DNA of 64,000 nucleotides, from contig NC_064542.1 in assembly GCF_023856365.1 (NCBI RefSeq), positions 17,584,863 to 17,648,862 of the forward strand, given 5' to 3'. A model generated the notes under the pieces. The model ran no database searches, was not told the origin of the DNA, and saw nothing but the letters and a program-made list of their open reading frames with translations. This document shows positions 1 through 18,473 of this stretch, piece after piece; the first letter of the stretch is position 1; each line of letters opens with the position of its first letter. Source of the DNA: Brienomyrus brachyistius. Taxonomy: Eukaryota > Chordata > Actinopteri > Osteoglossiformes > Mormyridae. A program made the position numbers and the translations under genes.

Positions 1-180
1 AATTAAATCCAATGAGTTAGGTTTTCCGCCTGGAGTAGAAAGAATTACGGCAGGCTGCAGAGTATTCCCTCACAGAGCGGATGTGCAAGATTCAGGCTCA
101 CTCTCCATATTCAAGTCTACACTAAAAACACACTTGTTTACTGTAGCTTATAGGGACACTAGTTCTACCTCTAGCTAACT
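1..180 (+). mobile_element. 3' coding tail of a non-LTR (LINE) retrotransposon
   Basis: An open frame from about position 11 reads into SGSLSIFKSTLKTHLFTVAY and then a stop. That ending is typical of the C-terminus of fish LINE ORF2 proteins. Only the last ~55 codons are visible, because the element is cut by the window edge. The clade cannot be fixed from this piece. Confidence 0.5.
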
Positions 181-920
181 CCCCACTCCCAGTTAGATCT
201 ATTGTGTGAGGTGTAGAGCTGGGTGGGGATCGGTGCTGTCACTCTAGCTTCACACCCCCTTGTGGAAATGGTGACATTTCAGGGACTCCGCATGCCTGCC
301 TCTTCCTCCTACTTATCTACTTACTTATACCATAGCCATTTCTACTGGAGCTTACATATTGCAATCACCTATCTGTTTGCACTGCCTCTAGTCTCCTCTA
401 TTTTGGCCAATGCGCTTCTTATTTCCCCTACACCTCTTGGGCTATGCTGCCTGGAGACCCCAAATTATCAAGATATCCTGCCTACCCCGCTGACTGTGAC
501 ACTTCTACTACCTTTAACGTCCTTCCAACCTGAATTTTGTCTTTCAGACATGTCAACGTCAGACGCATCGCCTTTGGTTTCCAGCTGTACCTAAGTGTGT
601 CTGTTTTTTCAACTTTAGTAAAAAATTATCTCGAAATAATTTCTGTTTTCCCTTATGCACTAAAATTGTACCGAACTGTGAACCCAAAACCAAGGTTTAT
701 ACTGAATAGTGATTTTTGTCTACCATTATCAGAATTATTTCATGTTGCAAACCAGATGTGACCCACAGGGCTTGAGTTTGACATATGTGTTTTAGAGGTT
801 TTCAACAAATTACAAATTAAAATAACAAATTTGACTGAATTACTTGCAATTTGTATTACAAAATATAAATAAATCAAATCTTACAATATAGGCAGTACAA
901 GCAAGTACACAACTACAAAC
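181..920. other. Unassigned stretch left of the last visible kinase exon
   Basis: No exon of the kinase gene was found here: the expected next PH-domain segment is absent on the minus strand. Plus-strand open frames are low-complexity and resemble nothing I know. It is probably intron with repeat sequence. Confidence 0.4.
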
Positions 921-998
921 CTTGTAGTACTTGGTGCTGTTGTCATTCTGGTACAGAGTGATATTCTTTGTGTCCAGAATCCAATAATGCCGCTTTCT
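921..998 (-). CDS. PKD-family exon 10, PH domain (415-440)
   Basis: Encodes [19 protein letters not shown] and STKYYK. Acceptor ttttccag, donor AAG|gtttgt, phase 0 on both sides. Last exon visible in the window. Confidence 0.92.
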
Positions 999-3900
999 CT
1001 GGAAAACAATGAGAATTTAAGTCCTTATATGCAATAGTCATTGGCAGTGTATTTTTCAGTGTCTCTTCTCTTGTAATTCTGTTTCAATACCACCAATCAA
1101 TGTATAGATTTTCTGCTATCATAAATGTGTCAGTGAATTACTGAATTACTCAGCTAATAAACCATACTATGGTGCCAGTTGGCTATTTAAACCATACTAA
1201 AGTATAAAGTGTAAACCCGCACTATGTCAGTAATTCAGCAAAACCCATAGTATGGTGTGAGTCAATGAAAACATAACATCAGTGAAGAACAATCAGTTTT
1301 TCAGTGATCCAGTCAGTCCATATCAATATGTAAGTCAGCGAACTCCCACTAGCTTACTGTCGTAAGTCATACCATTGTATCAGTGCTCGTGTAGTGCAAC
1401 AGCCAGCCTTCTTTTAGCACACTGCTGTCTCTGCGCTTTACATGGCGGACAGACTGAACCACTCGCATCAGGGGTATGTTACTGCCAAAGCAGGGGCTGC
1501 AAGGAAAGAGGACATAAAGAGCAAGAAGTCGCCGGTTTATTTATCGCGTACTTGAATGATGGGGTGCGATTGCGGACCCATGTGATGTTATTTTCTGTTG
1601 CTGAAGTACAGTTCCAATAGTCAAGAACTGAACTATGGAGGATGGTAAAAATCCTCTCTTGTCCCACCCAAAATGTGTATTTTTTTGTAACCCCAACCGT
1701 CTTCCCCCTCTTTGGAGAACAACTTTTCTTTAAATTCACAGCTAATTTAATACATTAAGTACAGCCACTCCAACCCAGCCCTCCCCTGCCGACCCACCAT
1801 TATGACATATCAAGGGTGCATCATTGATTCCTCAGCAAGAAGAAAAATCCCATGATTCATTGTGTCCCAAGTTTATCCTTGGGAGGCTCGTTATTGAGAT
1901 CACTCTTGCCAAAACCACAAGTATGTTGTTCTTAGTACTGGGAAACACCCACAGTGATTGGGTGCCTTCCCACATCTACAGGTTCCCTGACACACCCCCT
2001 CCCCCGTTACCTGATTTTGGGCTGGTCCTCCACAGAATCATCAGTCAGATCCGGATCCAGAGAGACCTCAGCATTCTTTACATCCAGAGGTAAACATTTG
2101 CATGGATCCACATATATGTCATTGTCAAACATGCAAGATTTCTCCATGGAATTTGCTTCAGAATCTATATAAAAAAAATAAACACACAAAACCTTGACAC
2201 AAACCATTGCCAGTTTCCACTTCTGCACTGCTTACCCCCATGTTTGGTAACACTGTAGTTATTGTGTTGTAATGCTGTTTATTTTGCATATTGTTAACAT
2301 AAAATGAGACAAATACAGACACTCCTCAACTTATGAACTTTCAGACATACGAAAGAGAACTGTAAGTCCAAATTGTGTTCACTGGGCTCCTATAAGTAGG
2401 GTCAGATGTAACAAGCCAGCCCTGCCCACCTCCCTTTGATGTCTCACCTTCCCCATTGGTTGTCCTCCTCTCCCCAGGACAGTCACTGGGGACCTGCGTC
2501 TCACATTGGCGATGGCAGTTAAATTTGCAATCTGTGCCAGGGGAATAGGGTTTACCCCAGGAAAGAAACACTAAGCATATATGGTAGTACTGTGCCGAAG
2601 TTTTAGGCCATAAAAACTTGTTTAAAGCTATTTATCTGGGTTGTAAGTGGACATTAATTCCAAAAACATTCAACATTAGAATATATACAAACTAGAAAAT
2701 ATGCAGCTGGAATGACAGCATTGTATTCCCCAGACAACCCCATCACCCCTCCCCCCATTAAATCCTTATCCCTCCCACACCCCTAACCTCTACGATCACT
2801 GAATGGATCAACTGGAAAATGTAGTATTACTTTTTCATTTGCACTAAGACCAACATTTTCCATGACATAACAGTAAGAAGATCCATGAAAAACTTTTCGA
2901 GTTACTGCCCTAATGGGATCAAATGTCTGATAATGCATTTTTCTATGCTATCACTATGTGGTGCTCCTTCAGTTTTGCTGTGATCTGTCTCACAGTTTAA
3001 TCAGTTCCAGCCCATTACCCAGACAATGTGTCTGCAAAGTTTGCTGAGGGGATTTTAGCCAGTGAGCTTCCCATCACGGCCACATAGTCCTAACACAGTG
3101 CCAGCACTACTGCTGGTTCACATTATTATCAATATAACGTTCATACATGAATATTAAATGCTCTACCTGAGCACTGCAGGCCCTGGCGGAAGAGGCCCTT
3201 GAGCATGCGATGGCAGAGCTGGCAGGTGGTGGCCTTGGTGTAAGTGTGAATATGAAAGGTGTGCGGCACCGGCACGCGGCCCTGCTCAGCCTGGTCCCTG
3301 CCCAACCACAGCGGCCGCTCCACCCATGAGGTGGGCCGCATCCGGGACTCCAGCTTCGACATGCGGATCTGCAGAGAGAGGGAGAGCGGATTGGAGCGCA
3401 GGAGAGGCGGCAGTGTGGCCAAAGTGAGGATAGTAAAGGGCTTTCCCCCACACCTCCTCCAGGCTCCCCCCGGCCTGCGTGGACAGGGACGACATTCTGG
3501 GCCGTCTGGGCTGGAAGAGGGACAGACTGGACCCACAGCGCCGCCTCTCACGGTTACAGTCTTTGGACAACTTAAGGACACAACGTTTGTGGAAATCTAG
3601 CCCACAAGCTACGAAAAATGTAAGGAGAGGGTATATTTAAACAATTTATTTTAAAAAATAATTGAATTATTCTAAGTAAAGAAAGTGATTTCCTACATAT
3701 ATTACAAAGTTGTAATAAGGATAAGGCCGGATGCGGGGCACACCTTCACACTTGAGGCCTTGCCGTATGAGTCCCCACAGCATTTCACCACAGTGGTTAC
3801 AGAACGTTGGGGTGCGATATGATTGTACGACCAAGATGTGTGAGCTGCGACTCGTCTCAGACCTGGAAGTGGAGCCTGACAACAAGTTCCCACACAGGTT

Positions 3901-6900
3901 TTAGCAGCATAATAAAGCACCAGACATTAAGCTCATATGACCAGGTAGCAAGAATTCTATATAAAACCCAGTGGCAGTGTTTAACATAGCCATGGAGAAA
4001 TAGATGCTGCGTTTCTGATTTGATGGTGCATCTGTATCACTATATCTGTCTATTAGTGGACCTTGACTGCTGTGATATGGTGGATGCACAGACGTATAGC
4101 GGCATCATACAACAATGGCCAATGCGATATTCATGATTTCATATCTGTGGTGTTAACCACCACTCAAACCATGCATTTGCAAGGGGCCTATAAGGCTTGG
4201 GGGCCCCCTGCTGACCACAAGCAGTCACTTCACTGGGGGGCTCCTGAAAAGACCACATGACAAACCTGCAGCAGCTTACCGGACAACACCACCTCAATTA
4301 GATCGCCATCCTGTATTGTGTCATATTCCCTCAATCTCTTAAGAAGGTTTTCAGAACTGGGCGCATGCCGGAACAACAGGATATTCTCCCTCTGTTCTAT
4401 TACTGAACATTTTGGATCCTGTCAGAAAACAGAATCAGTTTCTCAGTCTATTATTAAATGGTTCATACAGGGTCTTGTTTATAAAAAACACTGCAAAGTG
4501 AGTCTTCCTCTGATCTATTGTTAATTTAGGAGGTTAAATTGATTTGAAATGTTTCAAATGAGCTTTATAGTTTATATTCTAATAATTGGGTCATTCTCAA
4601 TTTACTTTTTTTCTTCATTTCTTTGAAAGTTTATTATTTTATTCAGAAAACATCTGTGCCAAGCTTAACTATGTGTAAGAAGACAATTTGTAATTCAACC
4701 ACAAATTGTGTCTATGACAGGGTGAACAATGACATAGGGGACAATGACATAGGGGACAATGACAAGATGGATGTTTTCTTTTGATTGTTTGTTTTCTACT
4801 AAAGTGACCATTTCATGAGAATATGATTGACCTACAGTAAGAAAGTGAATTATTAGCTGACCTTGTGTTTCAGAAACACATTTTAATATTTATATTAAAT
4901 ATAACACACAATTGTATATTTCATTACAACAGTGTGGACATGTTAAGTTTAATCACAGCCAGTTATAAGCACAATATAAGAAAATTGGGGGGGGGGGTAT
5001 ACAGTATAAATACATATAGTGAGCATGCAGGAGTTTCACTCAGTCCATTGAAAGAAGTACAAAATGAAGGCTGTGATGTAACTGATGTCAAAGGACAGTC
5101 TCTTAAAGGAGCGGTTACCCCAATACCACACTGTGGGGTGGACAGCAAGGACACACTCAGAATGCTTAATATTACAATTAAAAATGGAACTTGGGAAGCA
5201 ATAAAAAAGGCCAATAGGTAGTTGTGTAGAGTCTAAGTCAAGGGAGGTGATGCTACAATTATATAATTCCTTGGTAAGACCCCAACTAGAATATTATGTG
5301 CAGGTTTGGTCACCATACCTTATAAAGGACATTGCTGTCTTGGAAAGGGTGCAATGTAGGGCTACGAGAATGATTCCTGGTCTTAGAGGAATGTCTTATG
5401 AGGAGACGTTAGCTGAGCTGAATCTGTTTAGCTTCGAGCAAAGGAGACTAAGGGGGGACATGATCCAGGTGTATAAGATTCTAACAGGTCTGGATGCTGT
5501 TCAGTCAAATGGTTATTTTGATATTAGTTTAAATACTAGAACTCGTGGCCATAAGTGGCAATTAGCGGGAGAACATCCATCCATGTTCCAAACCGCTTAT
5601 CCTACTGGGTCGCAGGGGGTCCGGAGCCTATCCCGGAAGCAATGGGGACAAGGCAGAGAACAACCCAGGATGGGGGGCCAGCCCATCGCAAGGCACACTC
5701 ACACACCATTCACTCACACATGCACACCTATGGGCAATTCACTGCAAAGCAAAGGCATCTTATATTGAGAATGACCCAATAATAATTTGAAAAAGTGCAG
5801 GCCCCTCTAATGCTGTAAGTTTGAGAATTTCTCCCTTATTGTGATAGTCAATGGCACAAAGTTAAGATTCAAATTTTTAAAGATTAAAATTTGAAACACA
5901 AATGCAAATAAACTCAAATTAGAGTGAGATGCCTGTCGCCTTTAGACTTAAATGGCTGCAGAAAAGAAAAGGAAGAGCATAAGAAAAAATGAGCAGAAGG
6001 CTGAGGGTGAGAATTGTGGTTGGAAATTTAAGAACGGATGTACAAAACCACCGTTGAGCCAGTGCAGCTACACGATGACTAAACAAAGGTCATCTGTTAG
6101 AGAAGATGAGAGAAAGCAGAGAGAGGGGCCCATGCACGCGTTCATTATGGTTTGGCAGCAAAGCTCAGGTGGAGAAACTGTTACGAGGATCAACATAAAA
6201 CATAACATAACATAACATTATACAGTAGATGTTCTAAAGTCACTCAAAGAGAAACGTGCACCTTGTGTATTTATCTGAAGGTTTGGCACAGACAGGCATG
6301 TGAAAGCAGTTTACACTATGATCACATACTTACCCTCCTGGCAATTATCTGGATGGCCATTTTCCTCATGTCATGAAAGCTGAGCTGAGTTCGGGAAACC
6401 CATACTGACTCCCTGAGGAGCCCGATCTGCAGCTGGATCAGTGCCAGGTCCTGGGAAAGCTGAGGGGCATAAGCAATCTTGCCCGGTGTGTCGGGGGGGT
6501 TCACTGACATCACTGACAGAGCGGCTGGAGACACAGCGTCAGTGATTGGGCAGAGCCGTCATTACAGAGGAACAGAGAGACATGTCAGTGAGATGGAGAC
6601 ACAGCACCAGTCACTGCGCAGAGCCGTCATTACAGAGGAACAGAGAGACATGTCAGTGAGATGGAGACACAGCATCAGTCACTGCGCAGAGCCGTCATTA
6701 CAGAGGAACAGAGAGACATGTCAGTGAGATGGAGACACAGCATCAGTCACTGCGCAGAGCCGTCATTACACAGGAACAGAGAGACATGTCAGTGAGATGG
6801 AGACACAGCATCAGTCACTGCGCAGAGCCGTCATTACACAGGAACAGAGAGACATGTCAGTGAGATGGAGACACAGCATCAGTCACTGCGCAGAGCCGTC

Positions 6901-8290
6901 ATTACACAGGAACAGAGAGACATGTCAGTGAGCTGGAGACACAGTATCAGTCACTGGGCAGAGCCGTCATTACACAGCAACACAGAGAGACATGTCAGTG
7001 AGCTGGAGACACAGTATCAGTCACTGGGCAGAGCCGTCATTACACAGGAACAGAGAGACATGTTAGTGAGCTGGAGACACGGCGTCAGTCACTGGGCAGA
7101 GCCGTCATTACACAGGAACAGAGAGACATGTCAGTGAGCTGGAGACACGGCGTCAGTCACTGGGCAGAGCCGTCATTACACAGGAACAGAGAGACATGTC
7201 AGTGGGCTGGAGACACAGCATCAGTCACTGGGCAGAGCCGTCATTACACAGGAACAGAGAGACATGTCAGTGAGCTGGAGACACGGCGTCAGTCACTGGG
7301 CAGAGCCGTCATTACACAGGAACAGAGAGACATGTCAGTGAGCTGGAGACACGGCGTCAGTCACTGGGCAGAGCCGTCATTACACAGGAACAGAGAGACA
7401 TGTAAGTGAGCTGGAGACACGGCGTCAGTCACTGGGCAGAGCCGTCATTACACAGGAACAGAGAGACATGTAAGTGAGCTGGAGACACGGCGTCAGTCAC
7501 TGGGCAGAGCCGTCATTACACAGGAACAGAGAGACATGTCAGTGAGATGGAGACACGGCATCAGTCACTGGGCAGAGCCGTCATTACACAGGAACAAGAG
7601 AGACATGTCAGTGAGCTGGAGACACAGTATCAGTCACTGGGCAGAGCCGTCATTACACAGGAACAGAGAGACATGTCAGTGAGATGGAGACACGGCATCA
7701 GTCACTGGGCAGAGCCGTCATTACACAGGAACAAGAGAGACATGTCAGTGAGATGGAGACACAGCATGTCAGTGCTTTATTTATCCATGTGAAGTATAAA
7801 TGCAAGAGGATAACTTTGCTTTGAGCATTTAGTGGCTTGAAGTCTCCACCTATTTAAGGGGTCCAAGGGGTTGATTATTGGCTGGGTTACAACCCCCATA
7901 TTATACACCTATGCATAAGCACCTCACGTTAAATTGCAAGCAAATATACACAAACATGTTCAGCTAACAAACCAGTTATTGTGGTCAGAATAACGGGGAC
8001 AAACATTTATATAAAGAAAAGGGTGGTGGTGGTGGTGGGGGGGGGGCTTCTGCTACATAAACTAAAAGTTTTTAAAAGCATTGCAAGTGATAGAGTACCA
8101 ACCAGACTAGAACCAAAATAGATCAGGAAGAAAGATTCACAGCCTAGATAATAAAAAATGCAGCATTTTTGCTCATTGAGATAGCAGAACTTGGCAAGTG
8201 GTAGTAATTTGTCTGAATAAAACACCTACCTGTTAGCTCAGAGCCGTCTTGCTCCAGTATACATGTGTCCGGATCACAATTATCTTCCAT
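921..8290 (-). CDS. Protein kinase D family gene, N-terminal half (10 exons, 440 aa, incomplete)
   Basis: PKD enzymes are diacylglycerol-regulated Ser/Thr kinases of the CAMK group that act at the trans-Golgi and downstream of PKC. Joining exons 8230-8290, 6334-6524, 4280-4418, 3744-3875, 3454-3608, 3167-3368, 2448-2531, 2011-2164, 1373-1496 and 921-998 gives 440 aa with every phase matching. Seen in order: ubiquitin-like N-terminal domain ([10 protein letters not shown] near residue 52), C1a (143-192) and C1b (262-311), both with complete H-C-C-C-C-H-C-C zinc ligands, an acidic linker, the IPLMRVVQS motif (380-388) and the start of the PH domain. The rest of PH and the kinase domain lie beyond the left edge. 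The ATG at 8290 has an in-frame TAG eight codons upstream. The linker RPLWLGRDQ slightly favours a PRKD3-like protein, but the neighbours suggest a fourth paralogue, so no symbol is given. Confidence 0.92.
1373..1496 (-). CDS. PKD-family exon 9, pre-PH motif and start of PH (373-414)
   Basis: Acceptor ctttccttgcag. Encodes [18 protein letters not shown] and [14 protein letters not shown], diagnostic of PKD PH domains. Donor ATG|gtatga. Confidence 0.93.
2011..2164 (-). CDS. PKD-family exon 8, acidic linker (322-373)
   Basis: Acceptor tatatag, donor AG|gtaacg. Asp/Glu-rich text such as [11 protein letters not shown] sits where PKDs carry their variable acidic linker. Called mainly on phase and position. 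Confidence 0.75.
2317..2365 (+). mobile_element. Fragment of a TIR element (cagacactcctcactta family)
   Basis: The end sequence cagacactcctcaacttatg matches the termini of the element at 43378-43880. Only one end is seen here. Confidence 0.35.
2448..2531 (-). CDS. PKD-family exon 7, end of C1b (294-322)
   Basis: Encodes [20 protein letters not shown], completing C1b (C295, H300, C303, C311). Donor GAA G|gtgaga. Confidence 0.92.
2705..2890 (+). repeat. Interspersed repeat, copy 1 of 3 in the window
   Basis: Shares the blocks tgacagcattgtattccccag, ggatcaactggaaa and catttgcactaagacc with 20478-20890 and, more weakly, 63170-63340. Family not recognised. Confidence 0.5.
3167..3368 (-). CDS. 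PKD-family exon 6, linker and first part of C1b (227-294)
   Basis: Acceptor ctctctgcag. Encodes RPLWLGRDQ, then [19 protein letters not shown] and [12 protein letters not shown]. Ligands H262, C275, C278, C292. Donor G|gtagag. Confidence 0.93.
3454..3608 (-). CDS. PKD-family exon 5, second half of C1a and linker (175-226)
   Basis: Acceptor tttcgtag. Encodes [17 protein letters not shown], completing C1a (C176, H181, C184, C192), then a basic and Ser-rich linker. Donor GAG|gtgtgg, phase 0. Confidence 0.9.
3744..3875 (-). CDS. PKD-family exon 4, first half of C1a (131-175)
   Basis: Encodes [20 protein letters not shown] and [12 protein letters not shown]. Carries zinc ligands H143, C156, C159 and C173. 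Donor GAA G|gtgtgc. Confidence 0.93.
4280..4418 (-). CDS. PKD-family exon 3 (85-131)
   Basis: Acceptor ctgacag, donor TCC G|gtaagc. Encodes [16 protein letters not shown] and [10 protein letters not shown], matching the end of the PKD N-terminal domain. Confidence 0.9.
5190..5575 (+). mobile_element. CR1/jockey-like LINE fragment (reverse transcriptase C-terminus)
   Basis: From about 5247 it encodes [20 protein letters not shown] and [20 protein letters not shown], standard text after the RT core of fish CR1/jockey-clade LINEs. It is a 5'-truncated copy of the same family as 45380-46395, with an internal deletion near 5215. Confidence 0.8.
5573..5750 (+). mobile_element. Fish SINE-type tail repeat (cttatcctactgggtcgc family)
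   Basis: Begins catccatccatgttccaaaccgc, passes gggtccggagcctatcccgg and ends with cactcacac and tgcacacctatgggcaattc. The same repeat occurs at 23231-23393 (minus) and 63490-63640. It abuts the LINE fragment directly. Confidence 0.75.
6334..6524 (-). CDS. PKD-family exon 2, N-terminal ubiquitin-like domain (21-84)
   Basis: Acceptor tgtctccag, donor AGG|gtaagt. Encodes [20 protein letters not shown], the conserved PKD N-terminal strand. The acceptor lies on the edge of the 68-bp minisatellite. A second in-frame ATG at 6510 could be an alternative start. Confidence 0.88.
6521..7772. repeat. 68-bp minisatellite, about 18 copies, at the acceptor of PKD-family exon 2
   Basis: The unit contains gagccgtcattacacagga, then acagagagacatgtcagtga, then a tggagacacagc motif. 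Period is 68 bp with a few one-base length variants. It fills most of intron 1 of the kinase gene. Read on the minus strand, many units contain gtgtctccag, the same sequence as the real exon-2 acceptor. Open frames crossing it on the plus strand are artefacts of the repeat. Confidence 0.97.
8230..8290 (-). CDS. PKD-family exon 1 (residues 1-21)
   Basis: Begins ATG GAA GAT ([10 protein letters not shown]) and ends at G|gtaggt, phase 1, which matches the next acceptor. In-frame TAG upstream of the ATG. Confidence 0.75.
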
Positions 8291-8639
8291 ATTTCTTCTG
8301 CCGTGCAACTGCTACCAGCACTTGCTGTCGTTTTTGTTTGATGACTACGCTCTAGTGCCTGAGAGGAAGCAGCCCCAAAACTCACCACTGAAGCTTTGCT
8401 TGGGTTACTGCCCACAGTGAAGGCGGATGTGTCACAGCAAGCTCCAGTGCTAGTACAGCAATGCCCCATTTTATATGATTTTTTTTTAATTCTTATAATT
8501 GTGCTGATGCTGAAGTATTTCACCTATTTATCAATAACATGTAGAATACAGACAAAAATTTACGACACACGAGATATCTGAAATCAGTCCCCCAGCTCAG
8601 ATTTGCAGTACACAAGCCAAAGGAGACACAGACTGCAGT

Positions 8640-10554
8640 AGAGTTTGAAAAGTATAATTTTATTTAATGAACCTTTATTAAAAGCTCCCCAGGCTGGAAC
8701 CCTCACTGTAAGATGCAGTACAAACACACCCAAGCCTGCCATCCACTCCCAGGTACCTGGTTCACTGTATCCCAGCCTGAGGGACAAGACAGGTTTGCTG
8801 AAGGGAGCCCGCATGGCTGCTCACGCCTGCTTACAGCGTCACACGGACCTCACAAGAAAGCAGCAATGCAGAGGGTTTGGCGGAATGAGGCATGTGAAGA
8901 TGAGTGACCAATGCGTCACACATCACCTTACAGAGGAAACATCCCATCAACGTCTGTCATCCCCTCAACGTTACACTTCTCTGCCCACCACTTCTACCAC
9001 CTCCCTACTCTCATGAGTACGGAGCTCCACAGGCAGACATTCACACCCATCAAGCGCTTTCCTCTGAGACAATCAGCCCCTCCCTCCCTTTACAGTAGGT
9101 TCGTCCTCTAGCACGTCCTTGTACGCACTATATGGACTAGACAGCACACTATTGAGAAACCACTGACACTCTGTGGAGACAAGTAGATAAGAAAAAAAAA
9201 ATACTACATTCCTTCACAGTTTACCTGAAGGGTTTATATGTGTTCGTAATTACAGAAGGCCAGAAGAACATGGCAACCTTCCTATATTTGGCAACTGCAA
9301 TCCAAGCACTAGTAGCGCAAGACCTTAATATCACTGAGGTGCTTACTGGGCTCATGTGGCGATGCCTATGAAAGCAGTTAGATGGCACAGCTGCAATGCT
9401 GATTGGTCAGCTGCCGTACTGCCTGGAAAGCCTTTACGCTGGTTTCATAACACTCAACGCTCTATAATGTACGAGCACTCTGATCCAACGAGAGTACTGT
9501 GGATTTCCACTAAACTATACATGACAAAAGGAGATGAACATGTGAGTCTTCATTAGCTAAACTTACAAGGATGAGGATAATGATGTGAAACATGAAAGAC
9601 AAGCCCACCCCCCCCCCCCTTTCAAATAAAAATAAATACATCCCCAGGTTGCTATAGGAGGGCTACAACAAGAAAGCACTACAAATAGCAGCGAGCAGCG
9701 CAGGATCTCTCATCACTTCCCTGACACGCCCACCTACACTGAACCAATCATCTTAGGAACTGGGTTTTGGGTTAAGTGGGTTGGTTTCCAGCAAGCATCA
9801 AAGTGAAACTATATTACAGCGTTATATGACATGACATGCCTGACGTCCATGATGTAAACAAATTCCCTATGTACAAAGGAAAATAATTTATAACGATATA
9901 TACACACGGAAATAAGAAGGCAAAAAGTGAAATTCAACTGTACCGTGCTGCTGATTTTGCAATATACACAAATTGTGTGTTTTTTCCCCTTTAAACTCTT
10001 TGATTCTCAAAACAAGCAAATCTTAGTTGAAGACATACTTTTTACATACAGTTCTAACGTGATGATAATTGCAGAGCTGAGCATGTAGGAAGCATTCTCC
10101 ATTCATGCCACTACTTAAATACGTTAAGATACATAATGTAACATGTTCCTAGCTAGTGGTATGCTTCTAATATTTGAGGAGTGTCTGCAAAGAATAAAAC
10201 AGATTATTTTTTCTTCCCCATTTGTTTCTTACATCAGTTCATACCCCTTGAACCTTCGCCTCAATTTTCTGGCCAAACAGCCAGAACTCAAGCCTAGAAG
10301 CGGCATGCAGGTTTATACAGCTGCTCTTCAAGGTCACGGACGCTCTTATGTTTCTTTGATCGTTTCCAGTGTAGTTTACAGAAAGCAGACATCCCCCTGT
10401 ACTGATCGCACTGTCAAAGCCGCGGTCTTTTTTTTTGTTTGTTATATATAAATAAATGAATGTTTTTCTTCAGCAATTTCTTCTTCTTAGGCAGGATTAA
10501 GCCACGCCTCCATCAAGGGCATTTGTTTTTCCTGCCTCGCCCCAACTGCTGTTT
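8640..10554 (-). other. klc2: Probable klc2 3'UTR
   Basis: No coding exon on either strand and no clear transposon. Contains a poly-C run near 9608 and A-rich runs. Bounded by the klc2 stop and by the pair of AATAAA signals near 8660. Confidence 0.5.
8659..8679 (-). terminator. klc2: Candidate klc2 polyadenylation signals (two AATAAA)
   Basis: AATAAA occurs on the minus strand at 8674-8679 and 8659-8664. These are the first such hexamers I found downstream of the klc2 stop codon, implying a 3'UTR of roughly 1.9 kb. Inferred, not proven. Confidence 0.45.
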
Positions 10555-17514
<6,960 letters not shown>

Positions 17515-17635
17515 CTGCTGGGGAAGAGTGAATTATGAATGCGGGTACAGTACAAGCTCTTGGAGTAGATATCACACATATATTTCACATCCATGTCATA
17601 CAACTGTCACACTCACAATGTCAAAAATGTTTTGA

Positions 17636-18470
17636 TGCAGGGATGGGATAGCCAAAATGTCATATCACAAGAATTTTGGTTGGAATTATGATTCATTATG
17701 TTTTTTTTTTCTTATTACACACCAACCAAACTGGGATGTATGTAGTAATGTTAATTAACTATTTAATCACTTAACCAGCAATTCTATCCTTAAACTGCTT
17801 GCAGCATAATAATAAACAATTTATTAAGCCATGTAATTTGCTGTACATATAAAACTGACTCATTATAGCAAAAGTGCTTTTTAACTTTAATAGTAGTTTC
17901 AAAAGGTTTGACTGAAAATGAAGACTTATTACTTCAGTTAATAACTGTACACCACAGCTAACAACAAATAACAGACAAATTTGTTTGGTGCTAACTGTTA
18001 TATAAACAGTATATTTGCAAAGTGTGCAAACTTACGGTAGATTGGTCTTTGTTGAATTTCACAAAACCAATCTATTTCCACACAAAGTAGAAACAATTCT
18101 TCATCATCAGCCATGTTGCACATTGGTAATTCAACAGTGTAGCAAACTCATCTATGACCGTGTTGCTTACCGCATAATTGATCATATATGCTTTTTAAAT
18201 TTCATGCTCACCTAATTAGCTAACAGGTTAGAGCAATTAGGTGTTAATTGAAGATTAAAAATAAATGAGATATACAGAAAGATGTTACCTACTGGGATGT
18301 TATACAGGACACGATTGCTTTGTTTCACATCGGTCTGTTTTTTAATGTAGTACTGTTCCAGCATCCAAACACGTAGGCATCACATGATAGGCTCATGACA
18401 CTTTGTTCTGTTATTATGATAAAAGTGCTAAGTAGGTGTGCCATAGTGAGGGGGGTGTTTGGACAAGTCC
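17636..18470 (+). mobile_element. hAT-like repeat family, copy A
   Basis: Starts gggatgggatagccaaaatg and contains tttcacatcggtctgttttt near 18325. The same ordered blocks occur at 31540-32600 and 46440-46760, all in the same orientation. Non-coding copy in the klc2 5' intron. Confidence 0.6.
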
Positions 18471-18473
18471 AAG

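Noticed and set aside
3107..3600. A minus-strand single-exon gene of about 146 codons over the C1b region
   Set aside because: It is kinase exons 5 and 6 read through the intervening intron in mixed frames; splice sites and phase support separate exons.
6521..7772. CRISPR-like array
   Set aside because: The units are wholly repetitive with no unique spacers, and the context is a vertebrate gene.
6479..7792. Several plus-strand open frames of 80-93 codons with repeated RDMSV and [11 protein letters not shown] text
   Set aside because: They are translations of the 68-bp minisatellite. 68 is not a multiple of 3, so successive units shift frame.
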